Part shown: positions 1 to 6,873 of the stretch, one piece after another
Position numbering within the stretch: position 1 is the first letter of the stretch
How the letters are laid out: every line of letters begins with the position of its first letter
Source: Planctomycetaceae bacterium
Lineage (GTDB): Bacteria; Planctomycetota; Planctomycetia; Planctomycetales; Planctomycetaceae
Reading direction: 5' to 3'
DNA: 8,078 nucleotides
Assembly (NCBI GenBank): GCA_016765335.1
Contig: JAESQE010000215.1
Location: 1,537 to 9,614 of the forward strand
Made by a program: the position numbers and the translations under genes
The notes under the pieces: model-generated
Seen by the model: the letters and a program-made list of their open reading frames with translations, nothing else
What the model was told of the DNA's origin: nothing
The model's database searches: none

Positions 1-2367
1 GCCAAATGCCAAAGCAAACCCAAGCTGTTGCATTCCAACTAATGAACCGGCCATCAAAGAACAAAATGTGCCCGCCATGATGAGTCCGCAACTCGAAATG
101 ATACTGCCTGTTTTAGTCAACGCGACAAGCACCCCTTTAATCGGTGTGTGTACTCGGCGTTCTTCATCGAGACGAGAGATGAGAAAAATATTGTAATCTT
201 CACCAATCGCGACAAGGATTGTGAGCAGAAACATGCGAACCTTCCAGTCCAATCCAGCAAAACCAGACGGATCCATGGCCCAGAATACGGTAAATGTAAC
301 CCCCAGCGTCACCATGTAACTGAAGAAGACTGAAATAATTAGATACAGAGATATTGCTGGTTTTCTCAAAAGAATCACAAGCACGATATAAACACCAATC
401 AGCACCAGGAAAGCGACTTTAATCTGATCCGAATCGGTCGTTTGTTGCATATCCCGTATGCTGGCAGTTGGTCCGAGTACAAAAACTTCTGTCTCAGATG
501 ACGGAACCAGTTCAGGCAGCAATTTTCTTAGCTCCTGCAAAAGACGATCAAGCTGATTGATGCTGCCTTGAGTGAAGGGATCTTGATTGAAAATGATATC
601 CATTCGAGAGACATGCTCTGCTAACGGCTGTTTCTTGCCGACATATTGATCCATTACTCGTCGCCGAATCATAGTACGGCTGAAGGGCCTAGCATCTTCT
701 TCCCGTAACTGTTGCTTTTCACGACTTTCCGGCGACATCCCAAGTGGGTAAGCCGAACTGAAGACATCCATCACACCGAATTGTTCGCGTCTCTCATAAA
801 TTGAGTCGCTGATTTTCCTCATCAACTCAATCTGTTTATTTTGCAAGAAGCTCAAGTCTTCATTGACTAACAGAAATGTAGAAGGCCCGAGTGTTCCCGC
901 GGGAAAATGTTCTTGCACTGCCCGTGCTCCCACAACACTGCGAGATTCATCAGGGAGTTCGGTTAATAATCCGTAACTCAAATAATTAAAACAAACGACT
1001 GCAACGATAGCAAAAGGCATCATGATCCCAGTGAAACCAAACAGTAGTCTGCCAGGCATTATGGAGATAAGCGCAGCCAGGTTCTTCCAGATCCATTCTT
1101 GAAAATTACTTTCTAGAATCCGGGTCATCAGGCTTGAGCGAGAAACCCAGCCTGGAGATTCGCCGGGATTTTCCAATGCGATTTTGGGCCAAAATGCCCA
1201 TTTCCCAACGAGACGAAGTATTGCGGGGGTCAATGTCAACGTGGCAATCAATGCCACGAAAATCCCAAGAGAGATCCCTACGCCTGCCTGTTGAAACTTC
1301 TTATGATCGGTAAATATCATCATGCCGATACCGACAATTGATGTTCCTGCACTGGCTGTCAGTGGAGCAGCAGTTTTGGCAACCGCCGCTGCAATGGCTT
1401 CGTCGTAATGCAAACCTGCTTCCAGCTCTTCGCGATATCTTGCAATCAGAAACAGGCAATAATCAACGCCTGCCCCGTAGGTGACAACCGTGACATAAAT
1501 ATCCATCGATTCAAAGACACCAAGAATATGATATGAAGCCAGTAAGCTAAGAATTGCAATCACAATATTGAGAACGATCACCACTGTAATCAGCGGGATT
1601 AAGGCCATGACCGGTGCCCGATAAATAATAATCAGCATCGAGATAACAAGAATAACGGTGACCGATTCAGTGGCAGCAGCACTTTGTTTTGCTGCAACAT
1701 TCATATCCCGACCAACTGTCGCGGTCCCGCTGATGGTCAATTCCAAACCAGGTGGGATCTCTCGACGAAAGTCTGGGCTTTCAAATAGTAATTTCTCAAT
1801 CGCTGCAATAATCGAACCGTTACGGGCATCGAGAAAGTCATTAGGCAATTCGACAAGCACCATCGAAGCCTTGCCATCTTTACTTGTAAGCAACGAACCA
1901 AGCAGCGTGTCAGTGTAAGTCGTTACCAGGCTGGCGGCATCATCCAGAAGGTCTTCTTCAGACTTTCTCTCTTCCAGGGCAACTTCTTTGGCTTGGACAA
2001 TCGCTTTTTGCTCTGCGATGACATGCTCAAGCTCAAATCGGAGTTCGTTTTTAATAAACTCTAAATCACTTACCTGATCGATGCCCCGTTCTTCGAATTC
2101 TTCAGGTGTCGTTAAGCCTTCAGGACGAGACGTTCGACGAACATTGATAACCACAAGTGATCGAAACAAATCTTTATCGAACGCCTGCCGAAATATCCGT
2201 TCTGCTTTAAGTGAGTCAACATCGGACGGGAGAAAGTCAAACTCACCAGGCTGAATGACATCACTAAACTCAGGGGCTGTATAGGTAATTGTACCCAGTC
2301 CAACCGCCCAAATGATGAGAAGTGGAAGCCACCATCGAACGATGAATACACTTCCTGTCTTTAACAC
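1..2367 (-). CDS. MMPL-type RND family transporter (3' end beyond window)
   Basis: This is an inner-membrane export pump of the MMPL branch of the RND superfamily, driven by the proton gradient; its cargo (often lipids or hydrophobic compounds in relatives) cannot be read from sequence. I translated 789 codons without a stop; the last 50-70 residues probably lie outside the window. Membrane segments fall near residues 5-23, 235-249, 254-280, 288-308, 334-352, 362-385, 440-463, 649-667, 672-697, 712-733 and 755-775, giving the usual duplicated layout with two large periplasmic loops (about 25-233 and 465-647). The two Asp-Tyr pairs in mid-membrane, D302-Y303 (GVDY) and D724-Y725 (GEDY), match the proton-relay pairs known from MmpL3. 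Residues 100-143 of the first loop are highly charged and look helical. The start is GTG at 2367: a TGA stop lies two codons upstream in frame, and GGAG sits 8 nt before it. No membrane-fusion or outer-membrane partner gene is visible. Confidence 0.93.
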   Translation of the reverse strand, partial: MLKTGSVFIVRWWLPLLIIWAVGLGTITYTAPEFSDVIQPGEFDFLPSDVDSLKAERIFRQAFDKDLFRSLVVINVRRTSRPEGLTTPEEFEERGIDQVSDLEFIKNELRFELEHVIAEQKAIVQAKEVALEERKSEEDLLDDAASLVTTYTDTLLGSLLTSKDGKASMVLVELPNDFLDARNGSIIAAIEKLLFESPDFRREIPPGLELTISGTATVGRDMNVAAKQSAAATESVTVILVISMLIIIYRAPVMALIPLITVVIVLNIVIAILSLLASYHILGVFESMDIYVTVVTYGAGVDYCLFLIARYREELEAGLHYDEAIAAAVAKTAAPLTASAGTSIVGIGMMIFTDHKKFQQAGVGISLGIFVALIATLTLTPAILRLVGKWAFWPKIALENPGESPGWVSRSSLMTRILESNFQEWIWKNLAALISIMPGRLLFGFTGIMMPFAIVAVVCFNYLSYGLLTELPDESRSVVGARAVQEHFPAGTLGPSTFLLVNEDLSFLQNKQIELMRKISDSIYERREQFGVMDVFSSAYPLGMSPESREKQQLREEDARPFSRTMIRRRVMDQYVGKKQPLAEHVSRMDIIFNQDPFTQGSINQLDRLLQELRKLLPELVPSSETEVFVLGPTASIRDMQQTTDSDQIKVAFLVLIGVYIVLVILLRKPAISLYLIISVFFSYMVTLGVTFTVFWAMDPSGFAGLDWKVRMFLLTILVAIGEDYNIFLISRLDEERRVHTPIKGVLVALTKTGSIISSCGLIMAGTFCSLMAGSLVGMQQLGFALAFG

Positions 2368-2394
2368 GAATCAAACTCCAATCTCACCAACTAA

Positions 2395-2400
2395 ATTATA
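2395..2400 (-). promoter_or_regulatory. candidate -10 box for the MMPL transporter gene
   Basis: On the minus strand a perfect TATAAT lies 27 nt upstream of the GTG start, which would give a short leader containing the GGAG ribosome site. No convincing -35 hexamer is found at 16-18 nt; CCGTTG at 17 nt is the best and is poor. The call rests on the -10 hexamer and its position only. Confidence 0.3.
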
Positions 2401-2526
2401 TGATGTCTCACGCTGCCAACGGGGCAAACATTTCAGAAAACACAGTTGCCCAATTACTATAAACAGACTTACTTTTCACTGCTCTCTCAAGAACGAAAAT
2501 ACCCTGGTTTAATCACAACTTAACAT

Positions 2527-2581
2527 AAAAAAAGGCACTCCGTGTAAAAAGTACTCTCGCATAGAGTTTCGGAACCTTGCC
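2527..2581 (-). terminator. possible terminator downstream of nadA
   Basis: Read on the minus strand, GGCA (2581-2578) and TCCG (2573-2570) can pair with CGGA (2542-2539) and TGCC (2537-2534). They enclose an inner hairpin of ACTCT and AGAGT around a 5-nt loop. A run of seven T follows directly (2533-2527). The outer stem is broken by unpaired bases, and the structure lies about 150 nt beyond the nadA stop, so the call is tentative. Confidence 0.3.
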
Positions 2582-2733
2582 AGCCTTGGTCAAGTCTTTA
2601 CCATGCAGTGAAATGGAAAAGGAGCGTGGAAACCTGTATTAACCGCTTCTGTTTTGCCAAGAATCGATGAAAAGCTCTCATTGACTTCAGAGACATCAAT
2701 CTCACAATCGCTGCAAAACTGGCTGCCCGTCAA

Positions 2734-3732
2734 TTACGATGGCTTCAAAAGGCTGCGTTCCAGCACTCCCTTAGCTTGATCAAAATAGGACAACCATTCA
2801 ATCTGAGGAGTCCCGTTTTTGATACAATCACGCACTTTTTTTAGCGTATTGCGTTCCATGTGAGGACAGCGGTTGCAGGCACAAGTTTCGCCAGTGGATT
2901 CCATTATCCCAGGCACAGGCAAATAAGTGTGCTGTGGTGCAATTTTTTGCAGAGGATGAATCATTGCGGATTCGGTTGCCACCAGGAATGTCGTTGGCTG
3001 TTCCACAGATTTCACGTACTGCCGCATTTTCTCTGTCCCGCCGATGAAATCAGACACCTCCAGAATATTCTGCGGGCATTCTGGATGAGAAATGACGGCC
3101 GAACCCGGATTGTTTTTCTTGGCTCGTAATAAATCCTGTAAGCTGAATATTTCGTGTACCATGCAAGAACCAGGCCACAAAATCATCTCTCTGCCTGTGA
3201 CTTCCATCAAGTACCGTCCCAGATGCTGGTCAGGAACAAACAAAATCTCTTGATCTTTCGGGATGCGTTCAATGATTTCCCGAGCGTTGCCGCTGGTCAC
3301 AATCCAATCGCACAAGCTTTTCACAGCCGCTGATGTATTGATATATGCCACAGTGACGATATCACGCCCTTGTGCCCGCAGTTCATCCTGCCTGGCTTTT
3401 AATTCTGGTGCCTGACAACTTTCCGCAAGAGAACATCCAGCCAACAGGTCGGGAATAAGCACTGTTTTTTCAGGGCTGAGGATCTTTGCAGATTCCCCCA
3501 TAAAATGAACGCCACAAAATACAATCGTTGAAGATTCAATCGAAACAGCATCCCGGGCCAGTTTCAAACTGTCTCCCGTGTAATCTGCGATGTCCTGAAT
3601 GTCTCCATCCACGTAGAAGTGTGCAAGAATTTTCACATCCTTCTCAGCTTTAAGAGCTTCAATTTCATCAATCAGATCAAGCGGATCTTCGTAAACTTCA
3701 GATTGTTGTTCAGCAATTGGCAATCCCATCAT
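2734..3732 (-). CDS. nadA: Quinolinate synthase NadA (4Fe-4S enzyme)
   Basis: NadA condenses iminoaspartate with dihydroxyacetone phosphate to quinolinate, the second step of de novo NAD synthesis in the cytoplasm. The 332-residue length is normal for the family. The three cluster-binding cysteines are at C100 (AGCSL), C190 (PGSCM) and C289 (in CACNRCPHM). Other family hallmarks are H38 and Y40 in AHFY, the [11 protein letters not shown] motif at 45-55, Y130 and N132 in AYINTS, H216 and E218 in SHPECP, and T233 in GGTE. The end has C284-x-C286-x-x-C289 rather than the CxxCxxC of E. coli NadA. Two ATG codons are adjacent: AGAGG lies only 3 nt before the first but 6 nt before the second, so translation may begin at 3729 with the loss of one Met. 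The upstream membrane-protein gene is 88 bp away on the same strand. No nadB or nadC is in the window. Confidence 0.97.
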   Translation of the reverse strand: MMGLPIAEQQSEVYEDPLDLIDEIEALKAEKDVKILAHFYVDGDIQDIADYTGDSLKLARDAVSIESSTIVFCGVHFMGESAKILSPEKTVLIPDLLAGCSLAESCQAPELKARQDELRAQGRDIVTVAYINTSAAVKSLCDWIVTSGNAREIIERIPKDQEILFVPDQHLGRYLMEVTGREMILWPGSCMVHEIFSLQDLLRAKKNNPGSAVISHPECPQNILEVSDFIGGTEKMRQYVKSVEQPTTFLVATESAMIHPLQKIAPQHTYLPVPGIMESTGETCACNRCPHMERNTLKKVRDCIKNGTPQIEWLSYFDQAKGVLERSLLKPS

Positions 3733-3820
3733 GGGCCTCTATATAACTAAGGGGGAGGAGAATTCTTATAATAACACTCTCAACCAACGTGTATTGTACC
3801 GACAAGCCAGCCGACAACTC

Positions 3821-4267
3821 TTACTCTGCATTTTGATATTTCGCTAAAATCTTAATCAATTGGTCGAGTCTGGGGTCTTTTGCGAAATCGAAAACGGGGT
3901 TGATCGCATCAATCGCATGAAACTCAGCAGGAACTTGCTTTGACAACTCCTCTACCGAAGCATCAAAATTAATCACGACATGAGCTTTGACCAATTCGTA
4001 GTTGATTGGTTCGTACCACTCACCAATTTCTGGAAGTGATTCGAGATCTTCCCAACTCTTCGGCCAAACTCCATCGTGATCTTCCACATACCGTCCAACA
4101 ACCGAGAACATCACTCGTGTCGATTGATTTTGGGCATCAACACCTTTTTGCAAACGGTAAATGGAAGCAAAAATGCTTAACATCACAGCCAGAACCAAAC
4201 AGATCGTCAGAATGACTTTCCGTAAGAAGTTCACCTGTTCACTGGGGCCAGGGCCAAGTTGAGACAT
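3821..4267 (-). CDS. Single-pass membrane protein of unknown function, upstream of nadA
   Basis: I do not recognise this family. The longest frame opens at a GTG at 4276, but I prefer the ATG at 4267 because GAGG sits 8 nt upstream of it, overlapping that GTG. The product has 148 residues: a short Pro/Gly-containing head (1-15), one hydrophobic helix at about 18-37, then a soluble domain of about 110 residues rich in acidic and aromatic residues. The stretch around residues 51-75 (RVMFSVVGRYVEDHDGVWP, then KSWEDL) recalls the post-helix region of small pseudopilin-like proteins, where a helix is followed by a 'G-x-WP' turn. There is no prepilin peptidase site, because the head lacks the G/FTLIE signature, so a pilin call is not justified. 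The C-terminal part contains NPVFDFAKDPRLDQL. It may share a transcript with nadA, which starts 88 bp downstream. Confidence 0.8.
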   Translation of the reverse strand: MSQLGPGPSEQVNFLRKVILTICLVLAVMLSIFASIYRLQKGVDAQNQSTRVMFSVVGRYVEDHDGVWPKSWEDLESLPEIGEWYEPINYELVKAHVVINFDASVEELSKQVPAEFHAIDAINPVFDFAKDPRLDQLIKILAKYQNAE

Positions 4268-4561
4268 CAAACACACCTCGATAATTCAAAATAATCACAA
4301 GAATCAGCATTAATACAAACAAAGCCTTAGTAGCTAATTCATTCATAGCCACCCACAAAGAATGAAAAAAAAAATCAATTTTGTTGATTCATTTTTTCCA
4401 ATTCAGCACATAATAGCAAGACCCTATTTCATTTGCAGAGAAACCAGGGAAATTGACCAAGGTTCAGGATCAGCGTTGAAAAACAGGGCGAGAACTGAAC
4501 ATTATACGATTTTGCAAGATCGCTTAAAAGCACCGTTTGTCGATTAAACAGATCCTTAAAA
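4268..4561. other. gene-poor stretch upstream of the membrane-protein gene
   Basis: This AT-rich stretch holds the ribosome site of the leftward membrane-protein gene (GAGG at 4276-4279) and presumably its promoter, although no clear -35/-10 pair stands out. A 61-codon rightward frame (4362-4547) is present. It has no convincing ribosome site and no recognisable protein features, so it is not called. Confidence 0.5.
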
Positions 4562-4594
4562 CAACAAAACCCCTGCAAAACAGGGGTTTTGTTG
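4562..4594 (-). terminator. Rho-independent terminator of the tRNA-Asp unit
   Basis: A perfect 14-bp inverted repeat (4562-4575 and 4581-4594) surrounds a 5-nt loop, with a GC core of CCCCTG paired to CAGGGG. On the minus strand the GC core is followed by TTTTGTTGTTTT, a proper U-rich tail, so it fits termination of the leftward tRNA transcript 41 nt past the tRNA 3' end. The plus-strand side is also T-rich (TTTTGTTG), so it may act in both directions. Confidence 0.85.
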
Positions 4595-4607
4595 AATTCA
4601 AATTAAC

Positions 4608-4630
4608 TGTCGTAAAAAAAACGTACGACA
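4608..4630 (-). repeat. short hairpin in the tRNA-Asp 3' trailer
   Basis: TGTCGTA (4608-4614) and TACGACA (4624-4630) form a 7-bp stem around a 9-nt loop that is almost all T on the transcribed strand. It begins 4 nt after the mature tRNA 3' end. It could mark the boundary for trailer processing or be an attenuated terminator; the sequence does not decide this. Confidence 0.5.
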
Positions 4631-4634
4631 AAAA

Positions 4635-4708
4635 CGACCCCGACGGGACTCGAACCCGCAACCTCCGGATCGACAGTCCGGGACTCTAACCAATTAAGCT
4701 ACAGGGCC
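4635..4708 (-). tRNA. tRNA-Asp (anticodon GTC)
   Basis: The 74-nt cloverleaf folds completely on the minus strand. The acceptor is GGCCCTG paired with CGGGGTC (two G-U pairs), and the D arm is GCTT/GAGT around AATTGGTTA. The anticodon stem is CCGGA/TCCGG with loop CTGTCGA, and the T arm is GCGGG/CCCGT with loop TTCGAGT. The anticodon GTC is at 4672-4674 and reads GAC and GAU. The discriminator base is G73, the expected aspartate identity element. The 3' CCA is not encoded, so it must be added by the CCA enzyme. A near-consensus promoter sits just upstream and a strong terminator downstream, making this a single-gene unit. Confidence 0.97.
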
Positions 4709-4730
4709 TCTGCTCATTTAAGTTGGGCGT

Positions 4731-4758
4731 ATTCTAGCCAAACTTCGTAGGTAGTCAA
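4731..4758 (-). promoter_or_regulatory. sigma70-type promoter for tRNA-Asp
   Basis: On the minus strand TTGACT (4758-4753) and TAGAAT (4736-4731) each match the housekeeping consensus at five of six positions, with a 16-nt spacer. Transcription would start near 4724, about 16 nt before the tRNA 5' end, which suits a stable-RNA gene. Confidence 0.7.
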
Positions 4759-4913
4759 TATAGTCGGTAAAATTCACAGACGACTTGACCATTTTTTCTT
4801 TGTACGCGACTATTATAGTCTCAAATCGATTAATAAATTACGAAGTCACGTTCGATCGATCTCATTCACACTGCATTAAATTCAATAACACACTTTGACA
4901 GTTATTACTTTTT

Positions 4914-6485
4914 ATGAAAAAAATGCCCCAGCACATCATTGCCTCAGCAGGACACTCGTTTGTCACAAGAAGTTCAGATACGGACAAAAGTTCATTTCGA
5001 AGCTGCATCTGTATTGTTTATTTCTGTCTTGTTCTCACTGTTTCATTTTTGTTGGGATGCTCGGAGCAAAAACCTTCTCCTTCGAATGCCCCTTCAAAAG
5101 AATCTTCTGAAAAGATCTCCAGTAAGGAATCTGACGGAGTCGCAGCCGAGCTTAATGCGAAGACTGAAATCACCCCAAAAGAGCAGGGCAGCCATGCTCA
5201 AGTCAAGAAACAGACTAAAGCCAAGCCATTGCCGCCTGATGACAATACGTTAGACCAAAAGTTTTTGAATGAAATTGGGATTGAAGTCTTTGAATCTCCG
5301 GTTCTCACACTACTTAGCGATGGAATTCAGCCGGACGAGCGAGAAGTGTACGAAGGGCTTCTCGATGTTGTTTCTCAACTGAGCAAACAATTTCAATCAG
5401 ATTACTCTCAAATACCCAGCCCCTTTCAATTGAAAGGGTTTGTGATGCGAGATCGATCCCTGTATCTCCAAGCCGGTTTGCTTCCCGAGGATTTCGCAAA
5501 TCTTGAACACGGCTTGAACAGAGGCAGCACATTCTGGATGAATGAACAGAAAACTGACTATTACCGCAGACATTTGATGATCCATGAATCAGTGCATTGC
5601 CTGATGGACCAGCAACAGCACCGCAGGCCGCTTTGGTACATGGAAGGCTTGGCTGAACATTATGCGATCCACCAATCAACAGAGCAGGGGACGATTCTAT
5701 TCGGTGTCCCACCAGGAGAAGAGCAGATCAAAGGGGGCTTCGGACGTCTGCGGTTGATCCGTGACGAAATTGAAGCTGGTCGATTTCGAACAATTTCACA
5801 AATCCGAAAACTGAATATCAACAATTTCTATCCACACAAAACATCTTACGGTTGGTCATGGGCCTTGTGCCACTTTCTGGCAACACATCCAGAGACAAAT
5901 CAAAAGTTTGTACAACTCATGAATCATCGAACCCCCCAGCAATTCAACCATCACTTTGATCAACTATTCCCTTTAGATGACGCTAAGCTAAATGCTGAAT
6001 GGGCCGTATTTGCTTCTTCGCTGGTCCCCGATTACGACATCAATCGAGGGCGAATCTTTTGGAAGGAACCTCTCATCGAAGTTAATTCCAACTCAATCCC
6101 CCAAGCATCACATACCCTGAGCATAAAAGTAGATCGCAACTGGCAGAGCACAGGCATATCACTCACCAAAGGGACAAACTACTCGATTGTAGCTTCGGGT
6201 CGGTATTCTATTGTACAAAAACCAACCATCTGGGAATCTGAACCGCAAGGCATCTCGATAGATTATGTTGATGGTCAGCCGATGGGACAATTGCAAGCTG
6301 TCCTGTTCACGCCTGACCAACCCGGTATCAACCAAGATTACGGTTTTCTTCAAGTCATTTCGGTTGGCAGACAACTCAAATTTCAGCCAGAAAGGAACTG
6401 CCAACTCTTTTTTCGAGTAAACGATTACGGCTCTAGCTGGAAAGATAATCAAGGTGAAATCACAATCACGGTTCAGCAGAGATGA
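4914..6485 (+). CDS. Predicted lipoprotein zinc metallopeptidase (gluzincin, DUF1570-like) with C-terminal LecA-like lectin domain
   Basis: A predicted membrane-anchored protein of 523 residues. A long N-terminal leader ends in a hydrophobic stretch (31-48) and the lipobox LLGC, giving lipidation at C49. A Ser/Lys/Glu-rich linker follows (50-112). The middle domain carries H224-E225-S-V-H228 and, 16 residues on, E244 in WYMEGLAEHY. This is the HExxH plus distal Glu pattern of gluzincins such as DUF1570 and other peptidase-MA proteins, so zinc binding and peptidase activity are likely. SYGWSWALCHFL (311-322) fits the helix after the active site. The C-terminal part (about 395-523) resembles LecA/PA-IL: a TGISLTKG...YSIVASG strand pair and a final ND...DNQG motif whose spacing matches the LecA calcium and galactose ligands. 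Start choice is uncertain: ATG 4914 and ATG 4923 are both possible and neither has a Shine-Dalgarno. It stands alone between the tRNA unit and a repeat-bearing gap. Substrate unknown. Confidence 0.88.
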   Translation: MKKMPQHIIASAGHSFVTRSSDTDKSSFRSCICIVYFCLVLTVSFLLGCSEQKPSPSNAPSKESSEKISSKESDGVAAELNAKTEITPKEQGSHAQVKKQTKAKPLPPDDNTLDQKFLNEIGIEVFESPVLTLLSDGIQPDEREVYEGLLDVVSQLSKQFQSDYSQIPSPFQLKGFVMRDRSLYLQAGLLPEDFANLEHGLNRGSTFWMNEQKTDYYRRHLMIHESVHCLMDQQQHRRPLWYMEGLAEHYAIHQSTEQGTILFGVPPGEEQIKGGFGRLRLIRDEIEAGRFRTISQIRKLNINNFYPHKTSYGWSWALCHFLATHPETNQKFVQLMNHRTPQQFNHHFDQLFPLDDAKLNAEWAVFASSLVPDYDINRGRIFWKEPLIEVNSNSIPQASHTLSIKVDRNWQSTGISLTKGTNYSIVASGRYSIVQKPTIWESEPQGISIDYVDGQPMGQLQAVLFTPDQPGINQDYGFLQVISVGRQLKFQPERNCQLFFRVNDYGSSWKDNQGEITITVQQR

Positions 6486-6873
6486 CTTTTTATTAGCGTA
6501 GATCTCACCCCCTGTTTGTTTACTCACAAATATTTTTGAATGATGAAACATTCGAATATCAAGCCAATTAAGTTATTAACAAAAGATATTTACCACGGAG
6601 ACGCGGAGGACACAGAGAGCCTTTAAGAGAAAACAGAACATTCGAAATTTGTACTCGTCATTTCTTGACTCTGCGCCCTCTGTGTCTCCGTGGTTAGATT
6701 CACTTACTTCAAAAAAAAGGACGATTCATCATCGTTTAGACGAATTCGTAAACTTATGTAGAAACAACAGACTTCGTGCCGCGATCAACACTTGCTATAC
6801 GCAATCGTATATGAAACAATCACTTATCAGACTAAAACCGCTTCATTTTCAGAATCATACTTCAGGATTAACT
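6486..6873. other. gene-free stretch with repeat element and palindromes
   Basis: No coding frame is supported here. It holds the 103-bp inverted-repeat element at 6592-6694, a 10-bp direct repeat AACATTCGAA at 6547-6556 and 6637-6646, an ACGAATTCGT palindrome at 6740-6749, and a TATACG/CGTATA inverted repeat at 6796-6811. The promoter of the downstream gene should lie in the right third. No clear hairpin terminator follows the lipoprotein gene directly. Confidence 0.6.
6592..6694. repeat. inverted-repeat element of the ACCACGGAGAC type (REP/MITE-like)
   Basis: The left arm (6592-6619) and the reverse complement of the right arm (6667-6694) match over 28 nt, with identity in the outer 11 bases (ACCACGGAGAC) and only a few differences inside. 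A 47-nt AT-rich centre separates them. Each arm is itself made of short GGAGAC/ACAGAG-like units. From memory, ACCACGGAGACACGGAG-type sequences recur as dispersed intergenic palindromes in many bacterial genomes, including Planctomycetes. No transposase is present, so if mobile it would be non-autonomous. It could also form an RNA hairpin between the two flanking rightward genes. Confidence 0.75.

Larger units (their letters stand above)
2368..2733. other. gene-free stretch between MMPL gene and nadA
   Basis: No open frame here shows protein-like composition or a ribosome site. The left end carries the ribosome site and candidate -10 box of the transporter gene (read leftward). The middle has a possible terminator structure (2527-2581) for transcripts coming from nadA. 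The stretch from about 2582 to 2733 is the 3' flank of nadA, and I see nothing more in it. Confidence 0.6.

Noticed and set aside
1658..1918. Rightward frame of 86 codons inside the transporter gene
   Set aside because: It lies antisense to the strongly supported MMPL coding frame and has no protein features of its own.
2112..2351. Leftward 79-codon frame at the transporter 5' end
   Set aside because: It is in another frame of the MMPL gene. The true frame has the GTG start, Shine-Dalgarno and transporter motifs.
3751..3765. GGGGGAGGAG on the plus strand as a ribosome site
   Set aside because: No start codon follows at a useful distance on that strand. It lies in the leader upstream of leftward nadA.
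4362..4547. 61-codon rightward frame ending 15 bp before the perfect terminator
   Set aside because: There is no ribosome site. The N-terminus comes from a poly-A run, no domain is recognisable, and the terminator is fully explained by the leftward tRNA gene.
4635..4708. tRNA-Asp as an integration site for a genomic island
   Set aside because: No second copy of the tRNA 3' end is visible in the window and no integrase is present.
4785..4816. Rightward promoter TTGACC with TATTAT for the lipoprotein gene
   Set aside because: The 20-nt spacer is too long for a standard sigma70 promoter.
5314..5712. Leftward 132-codon frame inside the lipoprotein gene
   Set aside because: It is antisense to the HExxH domain, whose conservation explains the DNA. 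No ribosome site or domain is seen.
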